Assembly: GCA_002383325.1 (NCBI GenBank)
Contig: DFYJ01000125.1
Span: 243 to 5,505 of the forward strand
Source: Candidatus Aminicenantes bacterium UBA4085
GTDB taxonomy: Bacteria > Acidobacteriota > Aminicenantia > Aminicenantales > UBA4085
DNA: 5,263 nucleotides
Reading direction: 5' to 3'
The position numbers and the translations under genes are program-made. The notes beneath the pieces are model-generated. The model ran no database searches, was not told the origin of the DNA, and saw only the letters and a list, made by a program, of their open reading frames with translations. Positions 1 to 5,263 of this stretch are shown piece by piece. Position 1 is the stretch's first letter; each line of letters opens with the position of its first letter.

Positions 1-872
1 GAGCCGTAGCGGCCTTGCGCGTTGGGGGGCGTGATGAGGTTGTCGCTCCCGCCGAAGGACAGAATGGCCGCTATGGCGCGGTGCTTGACCCACCAGGCCA
101 GGACGGCCTTGGTCTCAGCCTCGGAAACCATGTAGCGCCCGGCTCCGGGCTTGGCGTAGGGGTACTCATGCATGAAGTTGCGATTGATGTCCACGCCTCC
201 CGGGCCATCCTCGTTGATGAACCCGTCGCCGTCGTTGTCGATCCCTTCCCCATACAGGGCGTACTCGCCGCGCTCCCCTTTTTTGGCATCGGCCTTCCGC
301 AGGAGCCGCTTTTCCTCGGGATCGGCGATGTAGGCGCCGTTGGGATCCCTGACCCGCATGAAGGTGATGACCCCGTCCTTGTTAAGATCCTCGGGCCCGT
401 CCTCATCCGTGCGGCCGTCGTTGTCATCGTCAAAGGGCGTGGCGTTGGTCCGGCGAAGCGCCTCGGCCGCGTCCGGGCTGATCCGCGGCAGGATATAGAA
501 GGTGAAGGCTTCCAGCCGGGTCTTGATCTCGGGCTTGGCTGCGTTTTTGATCAAGTGGTCAGCGGTGAAAAGGGCCAATTCACTTCCGTAGAGGTGGTCG
601 CCATCCAGGCCGGCTGCGATCAGCAGGGCCGGTCGCTCGTCGGCCGGTGATCCGCCGGGAGAGGCGATGCGCAGGGCCCAGAGATCGCGTCCCTGCCGGG
701 TCTTGCCGATGGATTCCAGCTGGACCAGCTGGGGGTTGGCCTTGGCCATCCCCTGCAGCAGGGCCGTCATCTCGGCCTGGGAATGATACTTGCCGAAGTC
801 TTGGGCCCCGGCCGCCGCAGTCACTGCTAGGGCCAGCAGAACGGCGCCGATCGCCCTGGTCGCATGCTTCAT
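1..872 (-). CDS. Secreted M14 carboxypeptidase-like protein, C-terminus cut by window edge
   Basis: The frame is open from the ATG at 872 to the left edge (290 codons, no stop), so the C-terminus lies outside. A signal peptide is visible at residues 1-23 (Lys/Arg, a Leu/Ala/Val core, AGA before Gln24), so the protein is exported. An M14 zinc-carboxypeptidase fold is suggested by QLESIGKTRQGRDLWALRI (about 51-69), LIAAGLDGDHLYGSELAL (84-101), FYILPRISPDAAEALRR (125-141), GVDINRNF (226-233) and AAILSFGGSDNLITPP (268-283). The Asn-Arg pair that binds substrate carboxylate in active M14 enzymes is kept (N230, R231). The HxxE zinc pair is D90-x-x-H93, and the position of the third ligand His is Gly274, so peptidase activity is doubtful. 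Three EF-hand-like loops (148-159, 162-173, 212-223) lie in an insertion before the Asn-Arg motif. It lies 81 bp downstream of the propeller gene and is probably in the same operon. The family call is confident; catalytic function is not. Confidence 0.85.
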   Translation of the reverse strand, partial: MKHATRAIGAVLLALAVTAAAGAQDFGKYHSQAEMTALLQGMAKANPQLVQLESIGKTRQGRDLWALRIASPGGSPADERPALLIAAGLDGDHLYGSELALFTADHLIKNAAKPEIKTRLEAFTFYILPRISPDAAEALRRTNATPFDDDNDGRTDEDGPEDLNKDGVITFMRVRDPNGAYIADPEEKRLLRKADAKKGERGEYALYGEGIDNDGDGFINEDGPGGVDINRNFMHEYPYAKPGAGRYMVSEAETKAVLAWWVKHRAIAAILSFGGSDNLITPPNAQGRYG

Positions 873-878
873 CGGGAG

Positions 879-885
879 CCTCCTC
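879..885 (-). promoter_or_regulatory. Ribosome binding site of the M14-like gene
   Basis: On the minus strand GAGGAGG ends six bases before the ATG at 872. This near-perfect Shine-Dalgarno fixes the start, and the signal peptide begins directly at that ATG. Confidence 0.8.
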
Positions 886-911
886 AGATCGTTAAGTCGC
901 GGAGATGGGAA

Positions 912-946
912 GCCCGGGCGGAGAGCCGTCAGCCCGCCGCCCGGGC
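912..946 (-). repeat. GC-rich inverted repeat between propeller and M14 genes
   Basis: GCCCGGGCGG (912-921) and CCGCCCGGGC (937-946) are perfect 10-bp inverted arms around a 15-base loop. The structure starts 8 bases past the stop of the propeller gene and ends about 26 bases before the Shine-Dalgarno of the M14-like gene. There is no T-run after either side, so it is not a standard intrinsic terminator. It may stabilise the upstream mRNA 3' end or partly attenuate read-through. Each arm contains the self-palindrome GCCCGGGC, so some symmetry could be chance in GC-rich DNA. Confidence 0.6.
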
Positions 947-953
947 CGGCATA

Positions 954-3900
954 TCACTTGAACATCGGGTCGGGCAGGATGGACATCTTCTTGGCCGCGA
1001 TCTCCTTGCCGTCGACGATCAGGGCCACCTTGTATGTGCCGTTCTCGGCCCGCAGACCGCCGCGCGGCCCGCCGGGTCCGCCTTGGCCGCCTGGCCCGCC
1101 CGGCGCGCCGACGGGAGCCTGCTTGTTCAGCCCCCAGGCGACCTTCTGCAAGCCCTTCTTGGCCGAGCCGGAAGCGATCTCCTGGATCAGGTTGCCTTCC
1201 AGGTCCCTCACGACCACCTTGACGCTCGCGGCGTCGGCCTTGAGGTAGTAGTAGATCGCGGCCGCGACGGCCGGGTTGTCGACCTTGGCGAATTCGCCGT
1301 ACTGCTCGCCTCTTCGCTCGTAGACGTTCCAGCGGATGACGTCCTTGACGTCAAAGAGGTGGGCGTCCTTGGCGAAGACCTCGGCCTTGAACTCCTTGGC
1401 CGGGCCGATGTCGGCGATGTAGTAGCCGCGCCCATAGGTAGCGATGGCCATCTCGCGCTCGCGCTTCTGGATGGCCATGTCGCGGACAACCACGTTCGGG
1501 ACCAAGTTGGAGAGCGGCGTCCAGGTCTTGCCGCCGTCGATGGTGACATGGATCCCGGCGTCTCCGGCGATGTAGAGGACAGATGCGTTGTCGGGGTCCT
1601 CCTCCACGTCGAAGAGCGGATTCTGCAGTCCGCAGGAGATGTCTTCAAAGGTCTGGCCTTTGTCCCGGGTGACGAAGAGGCAGGTCGCGTCCTCATTGTG
1701 GGTCCGGTAGCCGCTGAAGGCGACATAGCAGACGTTCTCGTCGAAGGCCGAGGGGACCACCCGCTTGACCCACTTGTCATAGGGAATGCGGGCGCCTTTG
1801 ACGATCGGCTTGGGCTTGCCGGCCTTATCGTAGAACTTTTCGGTGAAATTGACCCAGGTGGCTCCGGAATCGGGCGACATCCACAGGTTGCCGTCGTCCG
1901 TGCCGGCCCAGTAGAGGCCCGGCTTCTTGGACGACTCGGCGAAGGTGTAGATGGTGGCCCACTGGAGGTTGGTTTCCTTGGCTTCGTCCAGCTTGGCTTT
2001 GTCCGCTTTGCTCAGGTCGGGGCTGATGGTGACGAAGGAATTGCGCTCGCCGCGGCTCAGAGAGCGGTGGACGAACTGGGAGCAGATGTAGACGATCCCC
2101 GGATTGTGGGGTGACAGGACGATCGGCGCATTCCATTGGTAGCGCTGGGCGGGAATCCCGGCCGCGGACTCCTCGGGGGTCGTCCGCTTGGCCAGGGATT
2201 GGGTCTCGCCGGTCTTCAGGTTCATCCGGCTGGAGGAGCCGAACTGGCTCTCGTAGTAGATCCACTCGGGGTTCCACCAGTCGCGGACGACGTAGAAGCC
2301 GTCGCCCGTCGGCAGGTAGGTCCAATCATTGGCGAAGACGCCCCACTGGTTGCGGTTCCGGCTGGGGCCGATCCAGGCGCCGTTGTCCTGGGTCCCGCCC
2401 ATGACGTTGTAGGGCTGCTCGTTGTCGACGGACACGTCGTAGAACTGCTGAGCCGAGACGGTCGACTTCTGGTGCCAGTGCTTGCCTCCGTCCCATGACT
2501 CTCCCGCCCCGCCGTCGTTGGCGCTCATGATGTGCAGGCCGTTGTCCGGATCGACCCACATGCCGCGGTGGTCGACGTGGAGCTTGTAGCTGCCGTTGTC
2601 CCAGGGGACCACGGCGAAGGTCTTGCCGCCGTCCTTGGACATGATCACGTTGGTGTCGGGGCAGTAGACGACCTGGTCGTTGCCCGGATCGACGTAGATG
2701 CGGCCGTAGTAGCCGCCCTCGGTCTGGTTGACCTGGGCCGAGCCGCCGCTGGCCTTGTACCCGGTCATCCGCTTCCAGGTCTCGCCCTGATCGTCGCTGC
2801 GGTAGACGACGCCGTTGCGCTTGACCGGCTGCTGGTTGGCCAGGACGCCGCCGTAGAGCATCTCCAGAGCGTGGCGGTTGAGGATCTGGGCCCGGGCCTT
2901 GGCCTCGCTCGAGTCGGCCTTGGGGGCTTCCTTCCGCTGCAAGGCCTCGATCTCGTCGATGGCCGCCATCAGGGCCTTGTTCTTGGCGTGGACCTTGCGG
3001 GCCGCGGCATTCAAGCGGGCCGGGTCCACCCCGGCCTTGGCCAAGGCGTCCTTGTCGGCGATGAACTCGTTGAGCTTCTTGACCAGGTCGGCTTCGGTCT
3101 CGGCCGCGAAGTCCGGCATCTTGGGAGCCTGCTTGGCCAGCTCGGGAGGGATCTTGTAGCCCTTGAGCTTGGCCATCGTCCAGCCCTCGGCGAAGAGGCC
3201 GCCGCCCCGGCCGCCGAAGCCGCCGGCCCGGAAATTGGCCGCGCCGTCCCGCTCGGCCAGGCCGAGATTGACGCCCTCGTCCAGCCGGGCATAGACGATC
3301 AAGGGGTTCTTCTCCAAAATGGCCAAACCTGTCCGGCCCAGCTTGGACTCGACCGGAAGGCCCTTGGTCAGCGGCTTCCAGTTCCGGCCGCCGTCGGTCG
3401 TCTTGTAGAGGTTGTTGCCGGGATGCCGGTCGATGTAAGTCCAGGCCCGCCGGTAGGTCTTGTAGGCTGCGGCGATGACGACGTTGGCATCGCGCGGGTC
3501 GAGGACGAAGTCGGCCACGCCTCGGTCCTTGACTGGAAAGATATTGGCCCAGGTCTTGCCGCCGTCGGTCGACTTGTAGAGGCCGCGCTCGCAGTCCATG
3601 GCGTTGTCGTAGAGCTTACCCTCGGCCGCGACATAGACGATATCGGGATTCTTGGGATCGACCGCGACTTTGGGGATGAAGAAGCTTTTATCCAGTCCGA
3701 TCTTAGTCCAAGTTTTGCCGGCGTCCAGAGACTTCCAGACGCCGTTGCCGTGGCTGCTGGAGCGGGTATGCATCGGCTCGCCCGTGCCCAGATAGAGAAT
3801 TTTGGGATCGGACGGGGCGATGGCCAGGTAGCCCAGGCTCATATTCCCGTACTTGTCGAAGATGGGCTCGAAATGGATGCCCGCGTCCTCGGTCTTCCAC

Positions 3901-4124
3901 AGGCCGCCGCTGGCGGTCAGGACGTAATAGGTCGTGGTCTGGCCTCGGGGCACGGCGAACTCGGTTATCCGGCCGGAGAAATTGACCGGGCCGATCCAGC
4001 GCCAGGAGAGCTTGCTCCAGTCGTCGACGGTGGGAGCAGTCTGGGCCGCGGCCGTCAGAGCGGCTCCAGCCAGCATCGCGGAGGCCAAGAGGATCAGGGC
4101 GAGGCGGGATGTGCGAGAGGTCAT
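954..4124 (-). CDS. Secreted VPS10/sortilin-like BNR (Asp-box) beta-propeller protein
   Basis: The complete ORF encodes 1056 residues. A signal peptide covers about 1-27 (Arg-containing start, [20 protein letters not shown], cleavage near AAA-Q28), with no lipobox Cys, so export is predicted. Ten Asp-box motifs (S/T-x-D-x-G-x-T-W/F type) start near residues 77, 131, 184, 241, 442, 495, 542, 749, 818 and 860, with a degenerate one at 686-697. These mark beta-propeller blades as in BNR/sialidase-like and VPS10 proteins. Between the fourth and fifth boxes lies a non-propeller insertion: Gly-rich (GGFGGRGGG, 301-309), then Lys/Ala/Glu-rich and probably helical to about 425. After the propeller (about 905 on) comes a beta-rich C-terminal domain, a Gly/Pro linker (1006-1023), and a short strand segment, [14 protein letters not shown], ending in LPDP, typical of secreted Acidobacteriota-type BNR proteins. 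No catalytic residues of a glycosidase can be assigned; a ligand-binding or protein-interaction role is an inference. The start is chosen over the ATG five bases upstream by Shine-Dalgarno spacing. Confidence 0.9.
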   Translation of the reverse strand: MTSRTSRLALILLASAMLAGAALTAAAQTAPTVDDWSKLSWRWIGPVNFSGRITEFAVPRGQTTTYYVLTASGGLWKTEDAGIHFEPIFDKYGNMSLGYLAIAPSDPKILYLGTGEPMHTRSSSHGNGVWKSLDAGKTWTKIGLDKSFFIPKVAVDPKNPDIVYVAAEGKLYDNAMDCERGLYKSTDGGKTWANIFPVKDRGVADFVLDPRDANVVIAAAYKTYRRAWTYIDRHPGNNLYKTTDGGRNWKPLTKGLPVESKLGRTGLAILEKNPLIVYARLDEGVNLGLAERDGAANFRAGGFGGRGGGLFAEGWTMAKLKGYKIPPELAKQAPKMPDFAAETEADLVKKLNEFIADKDALAKAGVDPARLNAAARKVHAKNKALMAAIDEIEALQRKEAPKADSSEAKARAQILNRHALEMLYGGVLANQQPVKRNGVVYRSDDQGETWKRMTGYKASGGSAQVNQTEGGYYGRIYVDPGNDQVVYCPDTNVIMSKDGGKTFAVVPWDNGSYKLHVDHRGMWVDPDNGLHIMSANDGGAGESWDGGKHWHQKSTVSAQQFYDVSVDNEQPYNVMGGTQDNGAWIGPSRNRNQWGVFANDWTYLPTGDGFYVVRDWWNPEWIYYESQFGSSSRMNLKTGETQSLAKRTTPEESAAGIPAQRYQWNAPIVLSPHNPGIVYICSQFVHRSLSRGERNSFVTISPDLSKADKAKLDEAKETNLQWATIYTFAESSKKPGLYWAGTDDGNLWMSPDSGATWVNFTEKFYDKAGKPKPIVKGARIPYDKWVKRVVPSAFDENVCYVAFSGYRTHNEDATCLFVTRDKGQTFEDISCGLQNPLFDVEEDPDNASVLYIAGDAGIHVTIDGGKTWTPLSNLVPNVVVRDMAIQKREREMAIATYGRGYYIADIGPAKEFKAEVFAKDAHLFDVKDVIRWNVYERRGEQYGEFAKVDNPAVAAAIYYYLKADAASVKVVVRDLEGNLIQEIASGSAKKGLQKVAWGLNKQAPVGAPGGPGGQGGPGGPRGGLRAENGTYKVALIVDGKEIAAKKMSILPDPMFK

Positions 4125-4243
4125 GTCATGGGCTCCTTGGGAAAATTGGGGAGCGGGCGCAGGGCGACCGCAAAGCAGGGTAATGGGCTGGATCGGAGAA
4201 GAACGTGAGGTCGAGAAAGAGGCGGTATGGTCTGCTCCGTCAT
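4121..4243 (-). CDS. Possible 40-residue leader ORF overlapping the propeller gene start
   Basis: An ORF of 40 codons plus stop begins [12 protein letters not shown] and ends NFPKEPMT. Its TGA (4123-4121) overlaps the ATG of the propeller gene as ATGA, the usual arrangement for translational coupling. AAAGGA lies 6 bases before its ATG, within a hairpin (4246-4262). Against it, the peptide is Pro/Leu/Arg-rich with no recognisable domain, and its third-position GC (about 25 of 40 codons) is lower than expected for a gene in this GC-rich genome. It could be a non-coding 5' leader with an open frame by chance. Confidence 0.2.
   Translation of the reverse strand: MTEQTIPPLSRPHVLLRSSPLPCFAVALRPLPNFPKEPMT
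4133..4138 (-). promoter_or_regulatory. Ribosome binding site of the propeller gene
   Basis: AAGGAG on the minus strand lies 8 bases before the ATG at 4124 and only 3 bases before the out-of-frame ATG at 4129. The spacing favours 4124, which leads directly into a signal peptide. Confidence 0.75.
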
Positions 4244-4245
4244 GC

Positions 4246-4262
4246 GACGTCCTTTGGACGTC
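4246..4262 (-). repeat. Perfect 7-bp hairpin in the leader upstream of the propeller gene
   Basis: On the minus strand GACGTCC, loop AAA, GGACGTC forms a perfect stem-loop, with two bases then the ATG at 4243. The loop and the 3' arm hold AAAGGA, a possible Shine-Dalgarno for the small ORF, so the stem could mask it. GACGTC is itself palindromic, so the same bases also form two direct GACGTCC copies 11 bp apart and could be a protein-binding site instead. Confidence 0.45.
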
Positions 4263-4327
4263 CCGATGGCTTCCTTTCTTCCCGGCCTGCCGAGAGCGAA
4301 GGGGAAGGGATATTCCAGACCCGGGCC

Positions 4328-4358
4328 AAAGTCAATATCGTCGGGTCTCGTTGACTTT
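4328..4358. promoter_or_regulatory. Perfect 8-bp inverted repeat overlapping the -35 box, candidate operator
   Basis: AAAGTCAA (4328-4335) and TTGACTTT (4351-4358) are perfect inverted arms with a 15-base spacer. Their centres are 23 bp apart, about two helical turns. The right arm contains the -35 hexamer of the bactofilin promoter. The left arm reads TTGACT on the minus strand. This layout suits a dimeric repressor covering the -35 box, or paired divergent -35 elements. No regulator is encoded in the window. Confidence 0.45.
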
Positions 4359-4380
4359 AAGCCACTCGCGCACCTATAAT
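4351..4380 (+). promoter_or_regulatory. Sigma70-type promoter of the bactofilin-uvrB unit
   Basis: TTGACT (4351-4356, five of six to consensus) and TATAAT (4375-4380, perfect) are separated by 18 bp. Initiation would be expected near 4387, giving a leader of about 25 bases. The Shine-Dalgarno AGGAG (4401-4405) follows before the ATG at 4412. It is the best promoter match seen in the window and may serve both bactofilin and the overlapping uvrB. Confidence 0.75.
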
Positions 4381-4400
4381 CGGGCGACCCGACACGGACG

Positions 4401-4405
4401 AGGAG
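4401..4405 (+). promoter_or_regulatory. Ribosome binding site of the bactofilin gene
   Basis: AGGAG, within the purine run GAGGAGAGAGG, lies 6 bases before the ATG at 4412. This supports that start over any later in-frame codon. Confidence 0.75.
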
Positions 4406-4411
4406 AGAGGC

Positions 4412-4792
4412 ATGGCCAAGAGCGAAGATCCCAAGGGCGCCGAGTCAGGCGCCGTCGAGTTCCCCGCCCGGGCCTGCCGCCTGGGAGCCGGCCTCAGCGT
4501 CCAGGCCGAAATCACCGGCCGCGAGGACCTCGTCCTGCAGGGCCCGTTCAAGGGACTGGTCGCCCTGACCGGAGCCGGCTTGTACATCGACGCGCGGGCC
4601 GAAGTCGAAGCCGAGGTCGAGGCCGCCGAGGTCATCGTACACGGCGCCCTGACGGGGAACATCCGGGCCGCCGGGCGCGTCGTCCTGGCCGCCTCGGCCC
4701 GGGTCAAGGGCAACATCACCGCCGCCCAGATCACCATCGAGGACGGGGCGATGTTCCGCGGCGCGATATGCATGAAGCCGAAGGGCGACTGA
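4412..4792 (+). CDS. Bactofilin family (polymer-forming cytoskeletal) protein
   Basis: This 126-residue protein matches the bactofilin (DUF583) pattern: a short polar N-terminus (1-20), then a single right-handed beta-helix domain (about 22-120) built from repeated turns with the V/I-x-G-x-x-x-G-x-I pattern. Examples are [13 protein letters not shown] (42-54), [11 protein letters not shown] (74-84), [12 protein letters not shown] (96-107) and [11 protein letters not shown] (109-119). Bactofilins polymerise without nucleotide and act in the cytoplasm or at the inner membrane face in cell shape, envelope growth or scaffolding. There is no transmembrane segment, and the short N-terminus lacks an obvious hydrophobic membrane-targeting motif. 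The C-terminal tail is only about six residues, near the minimal size for the family. It has its own strong promoter and overlaps uvrB downstream. The specific cellular role cannot be read from the sequence. Confidence 0.88.
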   Translation: MAKSEDPKGAESGAVEFPARACRLGAGLSVQAEITGREDLVLQGPFKGLVALTGAGLYIDARAEVEAEVEAAEVIVHGALTGNIRAAGRVVLAASARVKGNITAAQITIEDGAMFRGAICMKPKGD

Positions 4793-5263
4793 GCCGCCGG
4801 TTCGAGCCGCCCCGCACCTCACGCCCCTTCGAGCTGGTCTCCGACTTCTCCCCGCAGGGCGACCAGGTCCGGGCCATCGCCGAGCTGACCGAGGGGCTGG
4901 AGCGGCCGCTCCCCCATCAGGTCCTGATGGGGGTCACCGGCTCCGGCAAGACGTTCACCATGGCCAACGTCATCGCCCGAGCCGGCCGGCCCGTGCTCGT
5001 CATCTCCCACAACAAGACCCTAGCGGCGCAGCTGTACGGCGAGTTCAAGCGCTTCTTCCCCCGCAACGCCGTCCACTACTTCGTCTCCTACTACGATTAC
5101 TACCAGCCCGAAGCCTACATCCCGGCCTCCCACACCTACATCGCCAAAGAGGCCACGATCAACGATGAGATCGACCGCCTCCGGCTGGCCGCCAGCAACG
5201 CCCTCTTCTCCCGCCGCGATGTCATCATCGTGGCCTCTGTCTCCTGCATCTACGGCATCGGCG
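4768..5263 (+). CDS. uvrB: UvrB, excinuclease ABC subunit B, N-terminal part, cut by window edge
   Basis: UvrB is the damage-verifying helicase-like subunit of nucleotide excision repair, loaded on DNA by UvrA and then recruiting UvrC. The 165 visible residues (about a quarter of a usual UvrB) match the family closely. They include [13 protein letters not shown] (21-33), Walker A GVTGSGKT (55-62), [13 protein letters not shown] (82-94), the damage-clamping beta-hairpin with [12 protein letters not shown] (108-119), and [17 protein letters not shown] (149-165). ATG 4768 is the only ATG in frame before the conserved start and adds about 20 residues ([20 protein letters not shown]) to the usual N-terminus. 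It overlaps bactofilin by 25 bp, with no clear Shine-Dalgarno, so translation is probably coupled or starts at a rarer codon downstream such as CTG 4789. No promoter is seen directly in front, so co-transcription with bactofilin is likely. The residues corresponding to TDTYIEKD in typical UvrB are SHTYIAKE. Confidence 0.95.
   Translation, partial: MHEAEGRLSRRFEPPRTSRPFELVSDFSPQGDQVRAIAELTEGLERPLPHQVLMGVTGSGKTFTMANVIARAGRPVLVISHNKTLAAQLYGEFKRFFPRNAVHYFVSYYDYYQPEAYIPASHTYIAKEATINDEIDRLRLAASNALFSRRDVIIVASVSCIYGIG
4911..4933 (+). repeat. Perfect 10-bp hairpin inside uvrB
   Basis: CCCCCATCAG (4911-4920), loop GTC, CTGATGGGGG (4924-4933) form a perfect stem within codons for residues 48-56, directly before the Walker A motif. 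There is no T-run on either side, so it does not look like a terminator. It would be a very stable mRNA structure about 145 bases into the uvrB message. Confidence 0.6.

Larger units (their letters stand above)
4125..4411. other. Divergent intergenic region between propeller and bactofilin genes
   Basis: This 287-bp stretch separates two genes read in opposite directions. From right to left it holds the bactofilin Shine-Dalgarno and promoter, an 8-bp inverted repeat at the -35 box, a purine/pyrimidine-rich segment (about 4271-4310), a 7-bp hairpin, and the possible leader ORF. Its AT content rises near 4320-4380 relative to the flanking genes, as expected for a promoter. No known riboswitch, tRNA or small-RNA consensus was recognised on either strand. 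Confidence 0.7.

Noticed and set aside
15..650. 211-codon plus-strand open frame
   Set aside because: It lies opposite the M14-like gene, whose minus-strand frame has a signal peptide, ribosome binding site and family motifs.
864..2114. 416-codon plus-strand open frame antisense to the end of the propeller gene
   Set aside because: Same antisense shadow effect; composition is biased and no family pattern is recognisable.
3034..3047. 14-bp palindrome GCCTTGGCCAAGGC
   Set aside because: It lies in Ala/Lys-rich coding sequence made of GCC and AAG codons, where such symmetry is expected by chance.
2532..4208. 558-codon open frame on the plus strand antisense to the propeller gene
   Set aside because: It mirrors the propeller codons in GC-rich DNA and gives Val/Gly/Asp/Leu-rich sequence with no domain, signal or Shine-Dalgarno; the minus-strand protein has clear motifs throughout.
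4200..4320. Possible riboswitch in the leader of the propeller gene
   Set aside because: Read on both strands, it did not match remembered cores of c-di-GMP, cobalamin, SAM, fluoride, glycine, THF or ZTP classes; only a simple hairpin is supported.
4436..4453. Two GGCGCC palindromes near the bactofilin start
   Set aside because: They come from repeated Gly-Ala codons in a GC-rich gene and have no consistent arrangement as an operator.
4445..5010. Minus-strand open frames opposite bactofilin and uvrB
   Set aside because: The plus strand encodes recognised proteins over the whole stretch; the antisense products are compositionally biased shadows.

Overview
The window is GC-rich bacterial DNA holding four protein-coding genes in two divergent pairs around a 287-bp intergenic region (4125-4411). 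Two large secreted proteins of the BNR/Asp-box and M14 type, a single-domain bactofilin and a UvrB of the common bacterial type together suggest an uncultured or environmental lineage such as Acidobacteriota or Aminicenantes. That placement is an inference from gene content; no phylogenetic marker was compared.

Left pair, minus strand. The upstream gene (4124 down to 954) encodes a complete 1056-residue exported beta-propeller protein of the VPS10/sortilin-like BNR class. It is followed after 81 bp by an M14-type carboxypeptidase-like protein (872 down to 1) that runs off the left edge, with 290 residues visible. Both have signal peptides and good Shine-Dalgarno sequences, and they are probably co-transcribed. 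A perfect 10-bp GC-rich inverted repeat lies between them. The M14 protein appears to have lost all three canonical zinc ligands while keeping the Asn-Arg substrate-binding pair, and it carries three EF-hand-like calcium loops.

Intergenic region 4125-4411. A strong sigma70-type promoter (TTGACT, 18 bp, TATAAT) faces right toward the bactofilin gene. Its -35 box is one arm of a perfect 8-bp inverted repeat. The other arm forms a -35-like element facing left. On the minus strand, a 7-bp hairpin carries a possible ribosome binding site for a 40-codon ORF that overlaps the propeller gene start by ATGA; this may be a leader ORF or chance.

Right pair, plus strand. A 126-residue bactofilin (4412-4792) is followed by uvrB, whose only usable ATG (4768) lies inside the bactofilin gene, giving a 25-bp overlap. 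uvrB is cut by the right edge after 165 codons. It contains a perfect 10-bp GC-rich hairpin just before the Walker A codons.

No mobile element, CRISPR array, tRNA or rRNA was seen, and there is no convincing wholly new multi-gene system. The most unusual items are the ligand-depleted M14 protein and the regulatory architecture of the divergent intergenic region.
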